64,000 nt of DNA from CAZBJJ01 sp964492245 (GTDB taxonomy: Bacteria; Spirochaetota; Spirochaetia; Treponematales; Breznakiellaceae): positions 1 to 64,000 of the forward strand of contig CAZBJJ010000007.1 of NCBI GenBank assembly GCA_964492245.1. Reading direction: 5' to 3'. This document shows positions 26,559 to 35,518 of the stretch, piece after piece. The notes under the pieces were generated by a model. It was not told the origin of the DNA and searched no databases. It saw only the letters and a list, made by a program, of their open reading frames with translations. The position numbers were made by a program, and so were the translations under genes. How positions within the stretch are numbered: position 1 is the stretch's first letter; each line of letters begins with the position of its first letter.

Positions 26559-26576
26559 TACAGCATATCAATTAAA

Positions 26577-26588
26577 CGATAATTATCG
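26577..26588. promoter_or_regulatory. Perfect 12-bp palindrome between divergent promoters
   Basis: CGATAATTATCG, centred between the minus-strand promoter of the NDK gene and the plus-strand promoter of the alcohol dehydrogenase gene. Position and symmetry fit an operator for a dimeric regulator; no binding protein is identified. Confidence 0.35.
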
Positions 26589-26608
26589 AAATGAAAACGT
26601 TTGCTTTT

Positions 26609-26637
26609 TTGTCAATTCTCGATTAAAATATTAAACT
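26609..26637 (+). promoter_or_regulatory. Promoter of the alcohol dehydrogenase operon
   Basis: TTGTCA (26609-26614), 17 bases, TAAACT (26632-26637). It gives a leader of about 12 bases that includes the GGAGG site at 26646-26650. Confidence 0.55.
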
Positions 26638-26655
26638 AAGAGATTGGAGGTTTCC

Positions 26656-27837
26656 TTGGAAAATTTTAATTATGCAAATCCTACCCGCATCCTCTTTGGC
26701 AGGGGGATGGAAGGGGAAGTTGGTAAACAGGCTGCTCGCCATGGCAAAAAAGTTCTCTTGCACTATGGCAGCGAGCGGGTGCGAAAAACAGGCCTTTTAG
26801 ACGAGGTGCGAAAAAATTTAGAAGCGGCAGGGCTCTCGGTTATTGAGCTGGGGGGCGTGCAGCCAAATCCGCGTCTGTCCCTAGTGGAAAAGGGGATTGA
26901 GCTTGCGCGCAAAGAAAAGGTGGATTTAATTTTAGCGCTGGGCGGAGGGAGTGTTATTGATAGTTCAAAGGCAATAGCCGTGGGGGTCCCCGCCACCTGT
27001 CCTGTCTGGGATTTTTATGAATACGTCTCAAGCCCGAAAGCCGCCATTCCAGTTGCCAGCATATTGACCATTCCCGCTGCCGGCAGCGAGTCCAGCAATT
27101 CGAGCGTAATAACCAACGAAGACGGCAATTTAAAACGTGGCCTTTCCCACGATCTTATATACCCGGTCTTTTCTATTTTAAACCCAGAATTCTGTTTTAC
27201 CCTGCCAGCCTGGCAGGTGGGCTCGGGGGCCGCGGATATTTTGGCCCATCTTATGGAACGCTATTTTACCAATGTCAAAAATGTGGACTTGACCGATAGG
27301 CTTTTAGAGGCCTGTATGCGCACAATTGTGGAGGCTAGCCCCCGGGTTTTGGCCCAAAGCGACGACTACAATGCCTGGGCCGAGTTCATGCTTACTGGCC
27401 AAAAGGCCCATAACAATTCCTTCGATGTGGGACGCATTGGCGACTGGGCCTCGCATGGCATAGAACACGAACTTTCCGGCATTTACGATGTCAGCCACGG
27501 CTCTGGTTTGGCGGTTATTTTTCCCGCCTGGATGGAGTACGTGTACAAGCATGATGTACCGCGCTTTGCCCGCTGGGCAAACCAGGTCTGGGGCATCGAG
27601 GCCAATTTTTTCCATCCCGAACAGACGGCCCTGGCCGGCATTGAGGCCCTGCGCTGTTTTTTCTCATCAATTGGTATGCCCATTAGCCTGGAAGAATTGG
27701 AAATTGGGCCAGACCGCCTAGAAGAAATGGCAGCAAAGGCGACGGCGCAGGGAAAAACCACGCTGGGCTCCTTTGTAAAACTGGGGATGGCCGATGTCTT
27801 GGCAATTTATCGCCTGGCCCTTAAGAAAAGGAAGTAA
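26656..27837 (+). CDS. Iron-containing alcohol dehydrogenase
   Basis: 393 residues from a TTG. GGAGG lies 5 bases before this TTG, which rules out the earlier in-frame TTG at 26644 that overlaps the site. The family's NAD(P)-binding GGGSVIDSSKAIA and the metal-binding histidines in DILAHLMERYF and the WASHGIEHELSGIYDVSHGSGLA region are present. It is closest in pattern to butanol-dehydrogenase/YqhD-type enzymes that reduce aldehydes to alcohols, which fits fermentative redox balancing. The exact substrate is not determinable. Two bases separate it from the next gene. Confidence 0.9.
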   Translation: MENFNYANPTRILFGRGMEGEVGKQAARHGKKVLLHYGSERVRKTGLLDEVRKNLEAAGLSVIELGGVQPNPRLSLVEKGIELARKEKVDLILALGGGSVIDSSKAIAVGVPATCPVWDFYEYVSSPKAAIPVASILTIPAAGSESSNSSVITNEDGNLKRGLSHDLIYPVFSILNPEFCFTLPAWQVGSGAADILAHLMERYFTNVKNVDLTDRLLEACMRTIVEASPRVLAQSDDYNAWAEFMLTGQKAHNNSFDVGRIGDWASHGIEHELSGIYDVSHGSGLAVIFPAWMEYVYKHDVPRFARWANQVWGIEANFFHPEQTALAGIEALRCFFSSIGMPISLEELEIGPDRLEEMAAKATAQGKTTLGSFVKLGMADVLAIYRLALKKRK

Positions 27838-27839
27838 CT

Positions 27840-28853
27840 ATGAAGATTTTATTTATCGGGGGCACCGGCACAATAAGCACCGCAATTTCTAAGGCCCTTG
27901 TTGCCGCCGGCCACGAACTTTGGCTTTTAAATCGTGGCAATCGCAATTCGGCAGTGCCGGGGGCCAAACAGCTCATTGCCGATGTGGGCGACGAAAAATT
28001 AGTGCAGAATTTAATAAAGGATTTACATTTTGATGTCGTTGCGGACTTTATCGCCTTTGTACCAGCGCAGGTGGAGCGCGATATCCGTCTTTTTACCGGG
28101 AGATGTAATCAGTATATATTTATCAGTTCTGCTTCGGCCTACCAGAAGCCGGTAGCCGAGTACCGCATTAACGAGGGCACGACGCTTGCAAACCCCTACT
28201 GGGAATATTCGCGCAATAAAATTAGCTGCGAAAAATTGCTTATAGATGCCTATGCCCAAGATGGCTTTCCCGCAACAATTATTCGGCCCAGCCACACCTA
28301 CGACGAAAGATCCATTCCCCTGGGCGTGCATGGGGAGCGGGGCAGTTGGCAGGTGGCCAAGCGCATGCTCGAGGGGAAGCCGGTCATTATTCATGGTGAT
28401 GGCACAAGCCTGTGGACAATGACGCACAATCGCGATTTCGCTACAGCCTTTATAGGCCTTATGGGCAATGCAAAGGCAATTGGCAGCGCGGTTCAGATTA
28501 CCAGCGACGAAAGCCTGTCGTGGAATCAGATTTACCAGGCCATTGCAAGGGCCTTGGGCGTTCCATTAAAGGCTGTGCATGTCTCCAGCAGCTTTTTGGC
28601 CCGTGTCTCTTCCTACGATTTTACCGGCAGCTTAATTGGCGACAAGGCCAACTCGGTCGTCTTTGATAACAGCAAATTAAAACAGCTTGTGCCCGGTTGG
28701 TGTGCGAGCACTCGTTTTGAGCAGGGCATCGAGGAGACGGTGGCGCATGTTCTGGCGCATCCGGAATTGCAGATAGACGATGCAGACTTCGACCAGTGGT
28801 GCGACAGGGTAATTGGCGCATTGGACAGGGCTGCCGAGGAAATGGGCTACTAA
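27840..28853 (+). CDS. NAD(P)-dependent epimerase/dehydratase (extended SDR)
   Basis: 337 residues. The N-terminal Rossmann motif is GGTGTIS (8-14) in place of the more usual GxxGxxG. An SSASAY segment follows, and the expected YxxxK is read as YSRNK. Length and pattern fit atypical or extended SDR proteins acting on nucleotide sugars or similar substrates. No specific reaction can be assigned. It directly follows the alcohol dehydrogenase and is likely co-transcribed. Confidence 0.8.
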   Translation: MKILFIGGTGTISTAISKALVAAGHELWLLNRGNRNSAVPGAKQLIADVGDEKLVQNLIKDLHFDVVADFIAFVPAQVERDIRLFTGRCNQYIFISSASAYQKPVAEYRINEGTTLANPYWEYSRNKISCEKLLIDAYAQDGFPATIIRPSHTYDERSIPLGVHGERGSWQVAKRMLEGKPVIIHGDGTSLWTMTHNRDFATAFIGLMGNAKAIGSAVQITSDESLSWNQIYQAIARALGVPLKAVHVSSSFLARVSSYDFTGSLIGDKANSVVFDNSKLKQLVPGWCASTRFEQGIEETVAHVLAHPELQIDDADFDQWCDRVIGALDRAAEEMGY

Positions 28854-28861
28854 GATGGCCA

Positions 28862-28879
28862 AAGCCCTGTCCAGGGCTT
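28862..28879 (+). terminator. Possible terminator after the SDR gene
   Basis: AAGCCCTG-TC-CAGGGCTT, an 8-bp perfect stem 8 bases after the stop codon. The T run (28892-28896) is displaced by about a dozen bases, so termination would be weak. A TTGAAA overlapping its 3' arm (28878-28883) with TATTAT 19 bases on (28903-28908) could be the trxB promoter, though the spacing is long. Confidence 0.35.
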
Positions 28880-28934
28880 GAAAGCAAGGCTGTTTTTCCG
28901 GATATTATCGGTAAGATATTATTAGGAGGAACAG

Positions 28935-29882
28935 ATGCTTAAAACAGACTGCGATTTAGCAATTATTGGTGCAGGGGCTGCGGGCCTTTCCGCAGCCCAA
29001 TATGGGGCCCGTGCAAACCTTTCGGTGCTTGTTTTCGAAGAAATGGCCAGCGGTGGGCAGGCTCTTTTAATAGATTCCCTAGAAAATTATCCCGGCTATG
29101 TAAATCCCCGATCCGGCTATGAGTTTTCGCAAGACATGGAGGCCCAGGCGATTAAATTCGGTGCAGAGATACGTCAAGACTCCGTTACCTCCATAAAAAA
29201 AGAGGACAATGTTTTTTATCTCCAGACATCGAAGGGTTTGGTAAGTGCCATGGCGGTAGTTATTGCCACAGGGGCAAAGCACCGGCATTTAGAGGTTCCG
29301 GGCGAAGAGGAGTTTTTTGGCCGGGGCGTTTCTTACTGTGCCACCTGCGACGGCCCCTTTTTTAAAGGAAAAAAAATGCTCGTTGTCGGAGGGGGCGATG
29401 CCGCCTGCGACGAGGCCCGCTTTTTATCCAAATTGAGCGATTCAATTGTCATGGTGCACCGCCGCGATCGCTTTAGGGCCCAGCCGGCCATAGCCCAGCG
29501 GGTTTTAGAAGATAAAAATATTGATGTGCGCTTTAACCAGCGCGTTCTGGAAATTAAGGGCGAGTCCCAGGTAAAGTCGGTAGTCTTAGAAAGGACAGAC
29601 AGCCTGGAACAGTACGAAGAAGAATTCGATGCAGTCTTTGTTTTTGTCGGCTCGACCCCTCAGACCCAGCTCGTTCCCGAATTAAAGATGGATGAATCGG
29701 GCTCTATTGTTACCGACCAGAGCATGGCCAGCTCGCTTGCCGGCATGTTTGCCGCTGGCGATGTCCGGGCCACTCCTTTTAGGCAGGTGGTAGTGGCCGC
29801 CGGCGAGGGGGCTGTGGCCGCCCACTGTGCCGCAAAATATATCGACCAGATGCGCGGGCAGGTTTATAGCGGTTCCAAATAA
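28935..29882 (+). CDS. trxB: Thioredoxin reductase
   Basis: 315 residues, the normal length of low-molecular-weight thioredoxin reductase. It uses NADPH and FAD to reduce thioredoxin. FAD motif GAGAAG (12-17), redox-active CATC (C135-C138) in YCATCDGPFF, NADPH motif GGGDAACDEA, and the C-terminal FAAGDVR. AGGAGG precedes the ATG. The GNAT gene follows three bases later. Confidence 0.93.
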   Translation: MLKTDCDLAIIGAGAAGLSAAQYGARANLSVLVFEEMASGGQALLIDSLENYPGYVNPRSGYEFSQDMEAQAIKFGAEIRQDSVTSIKKEDNVFYLQTSKGLVSAMAVVIATGAKHRHLEVPGEEEFFGRGVSYCATCDGPFFKGKKMLVVGGGDAACDEARFLSKLSDSIVMVHRRDRFRAQPAIAQRVLEDKNIDVRFNQRVLEIKGESQVKSVVLERTDSLEQYEEEFDAVFVFVGSTPQTQLVPELKMDESGSIVTDQSMASSLAGMFAAGDVRATPFRQVVVAAGEGAVAAHCAAKYIDQMRGQVYSGSK

Positions 29883-29885
29883 AAA

Positions 29886-30752
29886 ATGCCGATAACAATA
29901 GGTATGGGGACCAATTGGCACACATTTGAACAATCTACTAAGCATCTCTTGCGCAGGTTTTTGCTAAAAAACGAGGCAATGGCGGTCTCTGCCTGTGAGC
30001 GTTTTATTTCCTGGGACGATGGCCCAGATCGCATTTGGTTTGCGGCCACTAAAAATGGTCTTGTGGTCTCGGCTATTATTTTAAGCCCCACCGGCATACT
30101 TTACCCCGTGTTTGGCAATTCGCCGGAGTCGTTGAATAAGGATGGCCTGGCACTTTTAATTGAAGATAGGAGAGTTCGCTCAATTCAGGGGCAAATTGAC
30201 GATGTGCGCATCTGTGAAACATTTTTAGAGCGCCGTGGAAGCATTAATTTTGAACGTGTAGATTATACCCTTATGCGCCTAGACTCCAATCCCTATGTTA
30301 CCTCGCTCGTAGCCGGGCCGGCGGAACTTATAATTCGAACTGCCAGCCTTGAGGATGCCGAAAAAATATTTCCGCTACAGGCTGCCTACGAAATTGAGGA
30401 GGTCTTGCCCCCCCATATAAGTTTTAAGCCTGGGGCAAGCCGTCTGGCCCTCGAGCGCACCCTTGCCAGAAGAATTGCCCTCGTAGCTGAATACGAGGGC
30501 CAGATAGTTGGAAAGGCAAACACAAATGCCCGCTCCTTTGAGCGCGATCAAATTGGTGGGGTCTATGTACTGCCAGAGTATCGGGGACAGGGCATTGCAA
30601 CGCGCTTAGTCAGTGCACTCTGTGTAATTTTAAATGATGATGCGCGGGGGATAAATTTATTTGTAAAACAACAAAACCTACCCGCACAATCTGCATATAA
30701 GCGGGTAGGTTTTTACGAATACGGCAATTATCGCATTAGCTATGTCAGCTAG
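29886..30752 (+). CDS. GNAT-family N-acetyltransferase
   Basis: 288 residues. The C-terminal 140 residues form a GNAT domain with the acetyl-CoA-binding loop IGGVYVLPEYRGQGIATRL and the later LFVKQQNLPAQSAYKRVGF. The N-terminal 140 residues are a separate domain of unknown role. The acceptor is unknown. No clear ribosome-binding site is seen; translation may couple to trxB. Its stop codon and that of the convergent pfp share the four bases CTAG. Confidence 0.82.
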   Translation: MPITIGMGTNWHTFEQSTKHLLRRFLLKNEAMAVSACERFISWDDGPDRIWFAATKNGLVVSAIILSPTGILYPVFGNSPESLNKDGLALLIEDRRVRSIQGQIDDVRICETFLERRGSINFERVDYTLMRLDSNPYVTSLVAGPAELIIRTASLEDAEKIFPLQAAYEIEEVLPPHISFKPGASRLALERTLARRIALVAEYEGQIVGKANTNARSFERDQIGGVYVLPEYRGQGIATRLVSALCVILNDDARGINLFVKQQNLPAQSAYKRVGFYEYGNYRISYVS

Positions 30753-32407
30753 GCCTGCTTCTCGTAAAAGAGGGTGCGTGTCGGCTGGTCTGCCACCTCG
30801 TTTGGCCCGTAGTACTGAATTGCCCCAGGATACACATAGCTCGTTTTTACCGCCCACTCTGCTCTATTGCGGGCAAAGGCCTTAAATGGCTTGCCATCTA
30901 GTTCGACAAGGGCCTTGCGAATAACAGGCTTTTTTGAACCGTGTCGCTGTTCCATATTCATCATCATAGTAAGGGGAATGCCACCTGCCTGCCACTGCGA
31001 TGCGGGGGCACAGAGGTTGCGCACACTTGATATATAGCCAGTGAGCCCGCCGGCAATGAGGATGAATGCGCTAAAGCCAAGGGCATAGCAATAATCGGCA
31101 TCGAAGTTGCTGGGAAAGGCACAGCGCCCCTCATAGCCAAAAAAATGTCCCAGCGCACTGAATTTGCCACTGTAGGAGCCAGATTTTTTCATATTTGCCA
31201 GTTTTTTCTCGACCATGCCCATAAGCAGTTTTTCGGTCTCGATACGCGAAACCTGGACATTTCCATGGGGATCGCGGTCCATTAAAAGCTGTTTTGCTAT
31301 TTCTTCGGGAAGGCTGGTAAAGACATCGGAAGAGGCCTTGGAAAGTTTTTCTTTAAGCCATTGGGCCTGGCTTTTAAAAGTGTTAAGCTTGCCAAATTCG
31401 CTGGCATGATGGGCCATTACATCGTTTAGCTCGGCAATTAATTTTTTCATTTCGGGAACAAATTCGACAAGGCCTTCCGGAATGAGTACAATGCCAAAGT
31501 TTTCTTTGTTCGCCGCCCGTGCCGCCACCGAATCGCAGATTTGCTCCACGATATTGGATAGCGAAAGCTGATGCTTTTCTACCTCTTCCGAAATTAAGCA
31601 GATATTGGGCTGGGTCTGCAGTGCGCATTCCAGGGCAATATGGCTGGCCGAACGGCCCATAAGTTTAATAAAGTGCCAGTATTTGCGGGCCGAATTGGCA
31701 TCGCGGCAGATATTGCCAATAAGTTCTGCGTAAGTCTTGGTCGCAGTGTCGAAGCCAAAGCTCGTCTCGATGTAGTCATTTTTTAAATCGCCATCGATAG
31801 TCTTAGGGCAGCCGATTACCTGAATGGCCGAGCCCTGCTCAATAAAATATTCGGCCAAGAGGGCTGCATTGGTGTTCGAGTCGTCGCCACCAATAATAAC
31901 AATGGCGTCTAGACCCAAGGTTTTTGCCGTTTGCAGGGAGGCCTCGAATTGTTCGGGGCTTTCAATCTTGGTTCTGCCGGAGCCTATCATATCGAAGCCA
32001 CCGGTGTTGCGGTAGGCGTCCATCATCTTGTCGGTAATTTCGATGCTCTGGTTATCGACAAGGCCACTTGGCCCGCTGACAAAGCCAAGAAGGCGCGAGT
32101 TTTTATTGCCTTTTTTTAAGCCATCATAAAGGCCAGAGATAACGTTATGCCCCCCCGGAGCCTGCCCCCCCGAGAGGATTACCCCTACCGAAAGCGGGCG
32201 GGAGTTTTTTTCGTTGGGCTTTAGGCTAAAACTGGCAATGGGCGAGCCATAGCTCTGCTTAAAAAGCGCCTTAACCTCGGCCTGGTCGGCCACCGATTCT
32301 GTGGGTGCGCCAAAGTCGATGCCAATTTCACTGACATCCTTGGTCAAAATTTCGGGAAGTTTTGGCTGGTACCCATAGCGGGCTTTTTGAAGAGGGGATA
32401 TTTCCAT
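30749..32407 (-). CDS. pfp: Diphosphate--fructose-6-phosphate 1-phosphotransferase
   Basis: 552 residues, the long PPi-dependent phosphofructokinase type found in spirochaetes and plants. It makes fructose 1,6-bisphosphate from fructose 6-phosphate and pyrophosphate. GGQAPGGHN marks the substrate site, GGDDSNTNA carries the Asp typical of PPi use instead of ATP, and PKTIDGDLKN holds the catalytic Asp. AAGGAG before the ATG at 32407 fixes the start over the upstream TTG-type extension. Glycolysis here is thus reversible at this step. Confidence 0.93.
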   Translation of the reverse strand: MEISPLQKARYGYQPKLPEILTKDVSEIGIDFGAPTESVADQAEVKALFKQSYGSPIASFSLKPNEKNSRPLSVGVILSGGQAPGGHNVISGLYDGLKKGNKNSRLLGFVSGPSGLVDNQSIEITDKMMDAYRNTGGFDMIGSGRTKIESPEQFEASLQTAKTLGLDAIVIIGGDDSNTNAALLAEYFIEQGSAIQVIGCPKTIDGDLKNDYIETSFGFDTATKTYAELIGNICRDANSARKYWHFIKLMGRSASHIALECALQTQPNICLISEEVEKHQLSLSNIVEQICDSVAARAANKENFGIVLIPEGLVEFVPEMKKLIAELNDVMAHHASEFGKLNTFKSQAQWLKEKLSKASSDVFTSLPEEIAKQLLMDRDPHGNVQVSRIETEKLLMGMVEKKLANMKKSGSYSGKFSALGHFFGYEGRCAFPSNFDADYCYALGFSAFILIAGGLTGYISSVRNLCAPASQWQAGGIPLTMMMNMEQRHGSKKPVIRKALVELDGKPFKAFARNRAEWAVKTSYVYPGAIQYYGPNEVADQPTRTLFYEKQA

Positions 32408-32429
32408 TCTTGGTCTCCTTAAAACTAAT

Positions 32430-32469
32430 CTATTGGCCCGATAATAGGGCAATAGACTAGTTTTTTCAA
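32430..32469 (-). promoter_or_regulatory. Promoter of pfp with an overlapping inverted repeat
   Basis: TTGAAA (plus 32464-32469), 17 bases, TATTAT (plus 32441-32446) on the minus strand. The -10 box lies in the loop of an inverted repeat, CTATTGGCCC at 32430-32439 against GGGCAATAG at 32447-32455 (one bulged base). The repeat could be an operator or form a hairpin. Confidence 0.55.
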
Positions 32470-32499
32470 GGACTATCTCTTGTGGTAAGAGGGAAATCT

Positions 32500-33060
32500 T
32501 TAAAAGCGGTAGCCAACTGCTAAGTGGTAATTGCCCCCAAATGCATATAAATTATTTAGAAGCCCTAATAAAAATTCTAAGAATTCGTCTTCTGTGCTTA
32601 CTTTGCCAATGGTAAAGACTCTTCCGAGCCCTATGCCTGCATCGATGGAGAAATTGCCAAGGACCTGTTTATACCCAATGCCGGTGTAAAGCGGAATTGA
32701 GTGTAATGCGGGCAAGCTGTAAAGGTGTAAATAATCGTAGCCAACAGAGGTATAGACATAGGTTTTTTCTGTGCTTTTTTGGAAATAGAGCCGACATTCC
32801 CCCTGAACGGTAAACTCGAAAATTGGCTCTGGGAAAAGGCCATATATATCGGTATATATAACTGAGACTCTGGGGCCCAGCCCAATGAGCCCATCGGCCA
32901 GGGCAAACTCCATTTGGGCCTGGAAAAACCCCAGAGGAATACCAAAAATATTTACCCCAATTTCGTAGCGGGGTGGTCTAATTTCGGGTTTTCCCTCTTG
33001 AGCATATAGGGCAAGGGAGCTAACATAGAGCAGTAAAAGCAGTGCTAAAATTTTTTTCAT
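32500..33060 (-). CDS. Small exported beta-barrel-like protein, unknown function
   Basis: 186 residues. A clean signal peptide ends at LYA (residue 20). The rest alternates hydrophobic and polar residues in strand-length blocks and ends in AVGYRF, with a terminal phenylalanine as in outer-membrane beta barrels. Eight short strands would fit. AAAGGAG precedes the ATG. No family recognised. Confidence 0.65.
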   Translation of the reverse strand: MKKILALLLLLYVSSLALYAQEGKPEIRPPRYEIGVNIFGIPLGFFQAQMEFALADGLIGLGPRVSVIYTDIYGLFPEPIFEFTVQGECRLYFQKSTEKTYVYTSVGYDYLHLYSLPALHSIPLYTGIGYKQVLGNFSIDAGIGLGRVFTIGKVSTEDEFLEFLLGLLNNLYAFGGNYHLAVGYRF

Positions 33061-33091
33061 ATAGTTCTCCTTTTATATATATTTTAACACA

Positions 33092-34651
33092 TTAAAATAA
33101 AAAAGCATATATTACTGCATATTTTATGCGATAATTTTTCCCATCTCCACGATATTGGGCAGAAAGGCCAATTTCCTGATGCCCCCTTGGCATCCTGTAT
33201 GACAATTCAAGGGCAGCGCGGTGCTCCAATGCCTTTTCCTTTGCCCAAACAGCGGCATAGCTACTGTTTAAACTTAACGACTGTAGAAAAAAAGATAGCG
33301 ATAGACCCAGCTGCATTTCTAAAAAGGTATTGCCATTAAAAATGAGGGGGGCCAGGAGAAGGGGGCTACAATTAATTTCTATGGGCAGGCTGATGGGGCT
33401 GTAGGAAAGGGGGAGGGCCAGGGCAAGCCCACTCTCGCCATCGAATTGCTCAATATCTTGGCCGGAAAAAAATAAATGCCCAGCCGATATACCCAGCCCC
33501 CAGCTAAAATCTTTAAAAACAAGGGGGCTACCAGCAAGACTGAGCCCTAAAAAAACTGGTCTTTGCTGGGGCTCAAGTAAAACGCCAGTTTTAATGCCCA
33601 AGCTCCAGAGCTCCGCTGGGGCGTATTCCAGCTTCGACAGGAATGCAATGTTTTGCTCTGCCCCCTGTGGTGTAAGACTGATGGGGCTTAATGACATTGC
33701 CAAAGAGCCAGAGCTGGCAGGGGGGCGCACTGCCTTTGCGTTAATAAGACTGCCCGGCAACAGGGCCATGCCGGCAAGGGGCGGTCTGCGGCTGGATGTG
33801 GTAATTGCAATTTCCTGGAGAAACACTTGGTCTTCTGCTTCCAGGTTGCTAGCTTGAACAATAAGGCCTTTGTGGCCCAGAAGTTTTTCCCCGTCAAGGG
33901 GTAAAAAAACTTCGGTCCATTCCCCGCTTGCAGAAATAAGCAGCTCTTCTGCCAGGGCCAGCCCCTGTTGGTCTTTGGCAAGCAGGCGCACGGTACAGGG
34001 GCCATCCGTTTTTATGGACAGGGGCAGGCCTTTTTCTTGGCCGGGAAGCTGGGGGTTATAACTTTTCCCAGGACCTTTAAGGCCTAGTAGCCTGCCCGGC
34101 CTTGGCAAAAGCAGAATAGGCAGCTCAATTGTCGCGGCATCTTCCAGAAAAAACGATTGCTGGATCTGCTCAATGCCCCAGCCCCGAATGAGCAGCTGGT
34201 AATAGCCGGCCGGCAGCCTGTGCAGACCCCCACTTATTGGCTGGCCATTTAAGGTTATAGTTGGGGGGGCTTCGTTTACCGGCAGAGAAATAAGCAGGCT
34301 GCCCTCTTTGCGCTGCAGTTCCAGCCTTAGCTTTAGGTGATAGCTATCCGAAACATCCACTATGCCAGAGCGGCTGCGATAGCCCTCCTTTTGTATCAGT
34401 ATAAAACGAGGCCCAGAGACCAGGGTCTCTACGCTAAGGGGGCTTTGGCCAACAAATTGGCCATCAATAAAAAGCCTTGCCCCAGCGGGTTCAGTTTGTA
34501 TCAACATGCCCTGTCCCGGATTTTTTTCTATACTGTCCCGGCTGTCAAAGACGAATTCTCCTTCCAGGCCAAGGACAGATGCCAAAAGAAAAGTGGGTAA
34601 GATACAGGCAATAAAAATTTTTTTGCTATTCACCCCAATATAATAAGGCAT
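33092..34651 (-). CDS. PEGA-domain exported protein with barrel-like C-terminus
   Basis: 519 residues. A signal peptide (KKIFIACILPTFLLASVLG) is followed by a PEGA module (about 48-115: IQTEPAGARLFIDGQFVGQS) and a second, weaker one (about 118-175). Then come a beta-rich region and a C-terminal half of alternating strands ending in YAFLF. It may be an outer-membrane protein with periplasmic PEGA repeats. Two starts are possible: ATG 34651, or GTG 34633, which has a TATTAT box 6 bases ahead and gives a cleaner signal peptide. Function unknown. Confidence 0.72.
   Translation of the reverse strand: MPYYIGVNSKKIFIACILPTFLLASVLGLEGEFVFDSRDSIEKNPGQGMLIQTEPAGARLFIDGQFVGQSPLSVETLVSGPRFILIQKEGYRSRSGIVDVSDSYHLKLRLELQRKEGSLLISLPVNEAPPTITLNGQPISGGLHRLPAGYYQLLIRGWGIEQIQQSFFLEDAATIELPILLLPRPGRLLGLKGPGKSYNPQLPGQEKGLPLSIKTDGPCTVRLLAKDQQGLALAEELLISASGEWTEVFLPLDGEKLLGHKGLIVQASNLEAEDQVFLQEIAITTSSRRPPLAGMALLPGSLINAKAVRPPASSGSLAMSLSPISLTPQGAEQNIAFLSKLEYAPAELWSLGIKTGVLLEPQQRPVFLGLSLAGSPLVFKDFSWGLGISAGHLFFSGQDIEQFDGESGLALALPLSYSPISLPIEINCSPLLLAPLIFNGNTFLEMQLGLSLSFFLQSLSLNSSYAAVWAKEKALEHRAALELSYRMPRGHQEIGLSAQYRGDGKNYRIKYAVIYAFLF
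34640..34645 (-). promoter_or_regulatory. -10 box ahead of an alternative GTG start
   Basis: TATTAT on the minus strand, 6 bases before the in-frame GTG at 34633. TTACGT lies 18 bases upstream. If correct, the PEGA protein starts at GTG on a leaderless transcript and the ATG at 34651 is not transcribed. Confidence 0.35.
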
Positions 34652-34661
34652 TAAAGGGTTT

Positions 34662-35420
34662 TTACGTAAGCCGGCCCTCCTTTAAAAAACTGTAAAAACC
34701 CGAGGAATCGAAAATTAAGTGATCTAGAATTTCTATGCCAATAAGGTTGCCAGCCTCTTTCAGGCGTTCGGTAATATCGATATCCTCCTTCGAGGGGCTA
34801 AGGGAGCCCGAGGGGTGGTTGTGGGCAATTATTATTGCGCTGGCCCTATCCACAATGGATTCGGCAAAGACTTCCCGCGGATGGACGACGGTGCGATTAA
34901 CCAGACCCACACTTATAATGCGCAGGGCAATAATTTCGTGTGCGCCATTCAGGCTTATTACAATAAAATGTTCCTGTTGACGGTCGCCCAGATGGCGGCA
35001 GGCTGCCCAAGCGTCCTCGGGCATCTGTATGCGTCTTTTTCGCTCTCCCCAGTGTCTGCGCCCAAATTCCAGCATGGCAATAATAAGGGCAGCCTTTGCC
35101 TTGCCAAGGCCGGGGAGCTTGCTCAATTCCAGGGCGTCCGGTTTTTTTCTGCTTTTATCAATTACATCCAATACCATATTTGCCAGAACGGTAACTGGAT
35201 ATCTTTTGGTGCCCGAACCCAGGATTGCCTCCAATAGTTCTCGATCCGAAAGGCGCTCAGGCCCCTGGGATATAAGCTGTTCCCTAGGGCGCTCTGCAGC
35301 GGGCCGGTCTAAGATGGCGTGCAGGCCCTGTTTAAAGCTTGTGCTGTCGGCGAGCATTTCCTCGCTTGCCCTTCTGGCTCTTTTGCCAACCTTGGCATAG
35401 TGAATATTTTTGCTTTGCAT
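34662..35420 (-). CDS. radC: RadC-family JAMM protein
   Basis: 252 residues from the ATG at 35420; a TTG further upstream is less likely. An N-terminal helix-hairpin-helix region (ELSKLPGLGKAKAALI) is followed by the JAMM metallo-domain with HNHPSG and the downstream Ser/Asp (SPSKEDIDIT). RadC proteins are widespread; the original repair role is disputed and the activity is unproven. No ribosome-binding site is visible, and a weak TGTACT lies 7 bases before the ATG. Confidence 0.88.
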   Translation of the reverse strand: MQSKNIHYAKVGKRARRASEEMLADSTSFKQGLHAILDRPAAERPREQLISQGPERLSDRELLEAILGSGTKRYPVTVLANMVLDVIDKSRKKPDALELSKLPGLGKAKAALIIAMLEFGRRHWGERKRRIQMPEDAWAACRHLGDRQQEHFIVISLNGAHEIIALRIISVGLVNRTVVHPREVFAESIVDRASAIIIAHNHPSGSLSPSKEDIDITERLKEAGNLIGIEILDHLIFDSSGFYSFLKEGRLT

Positions 35421-35518
35421 ACTTATTAGTACAGGGTAAAATGAGCTGGAAATTTGATTATGTGCCAAAAATAATGCAATTGCGGAAAGTTTTTATCTTT
35501 TATGTCGATTATTCAGAT

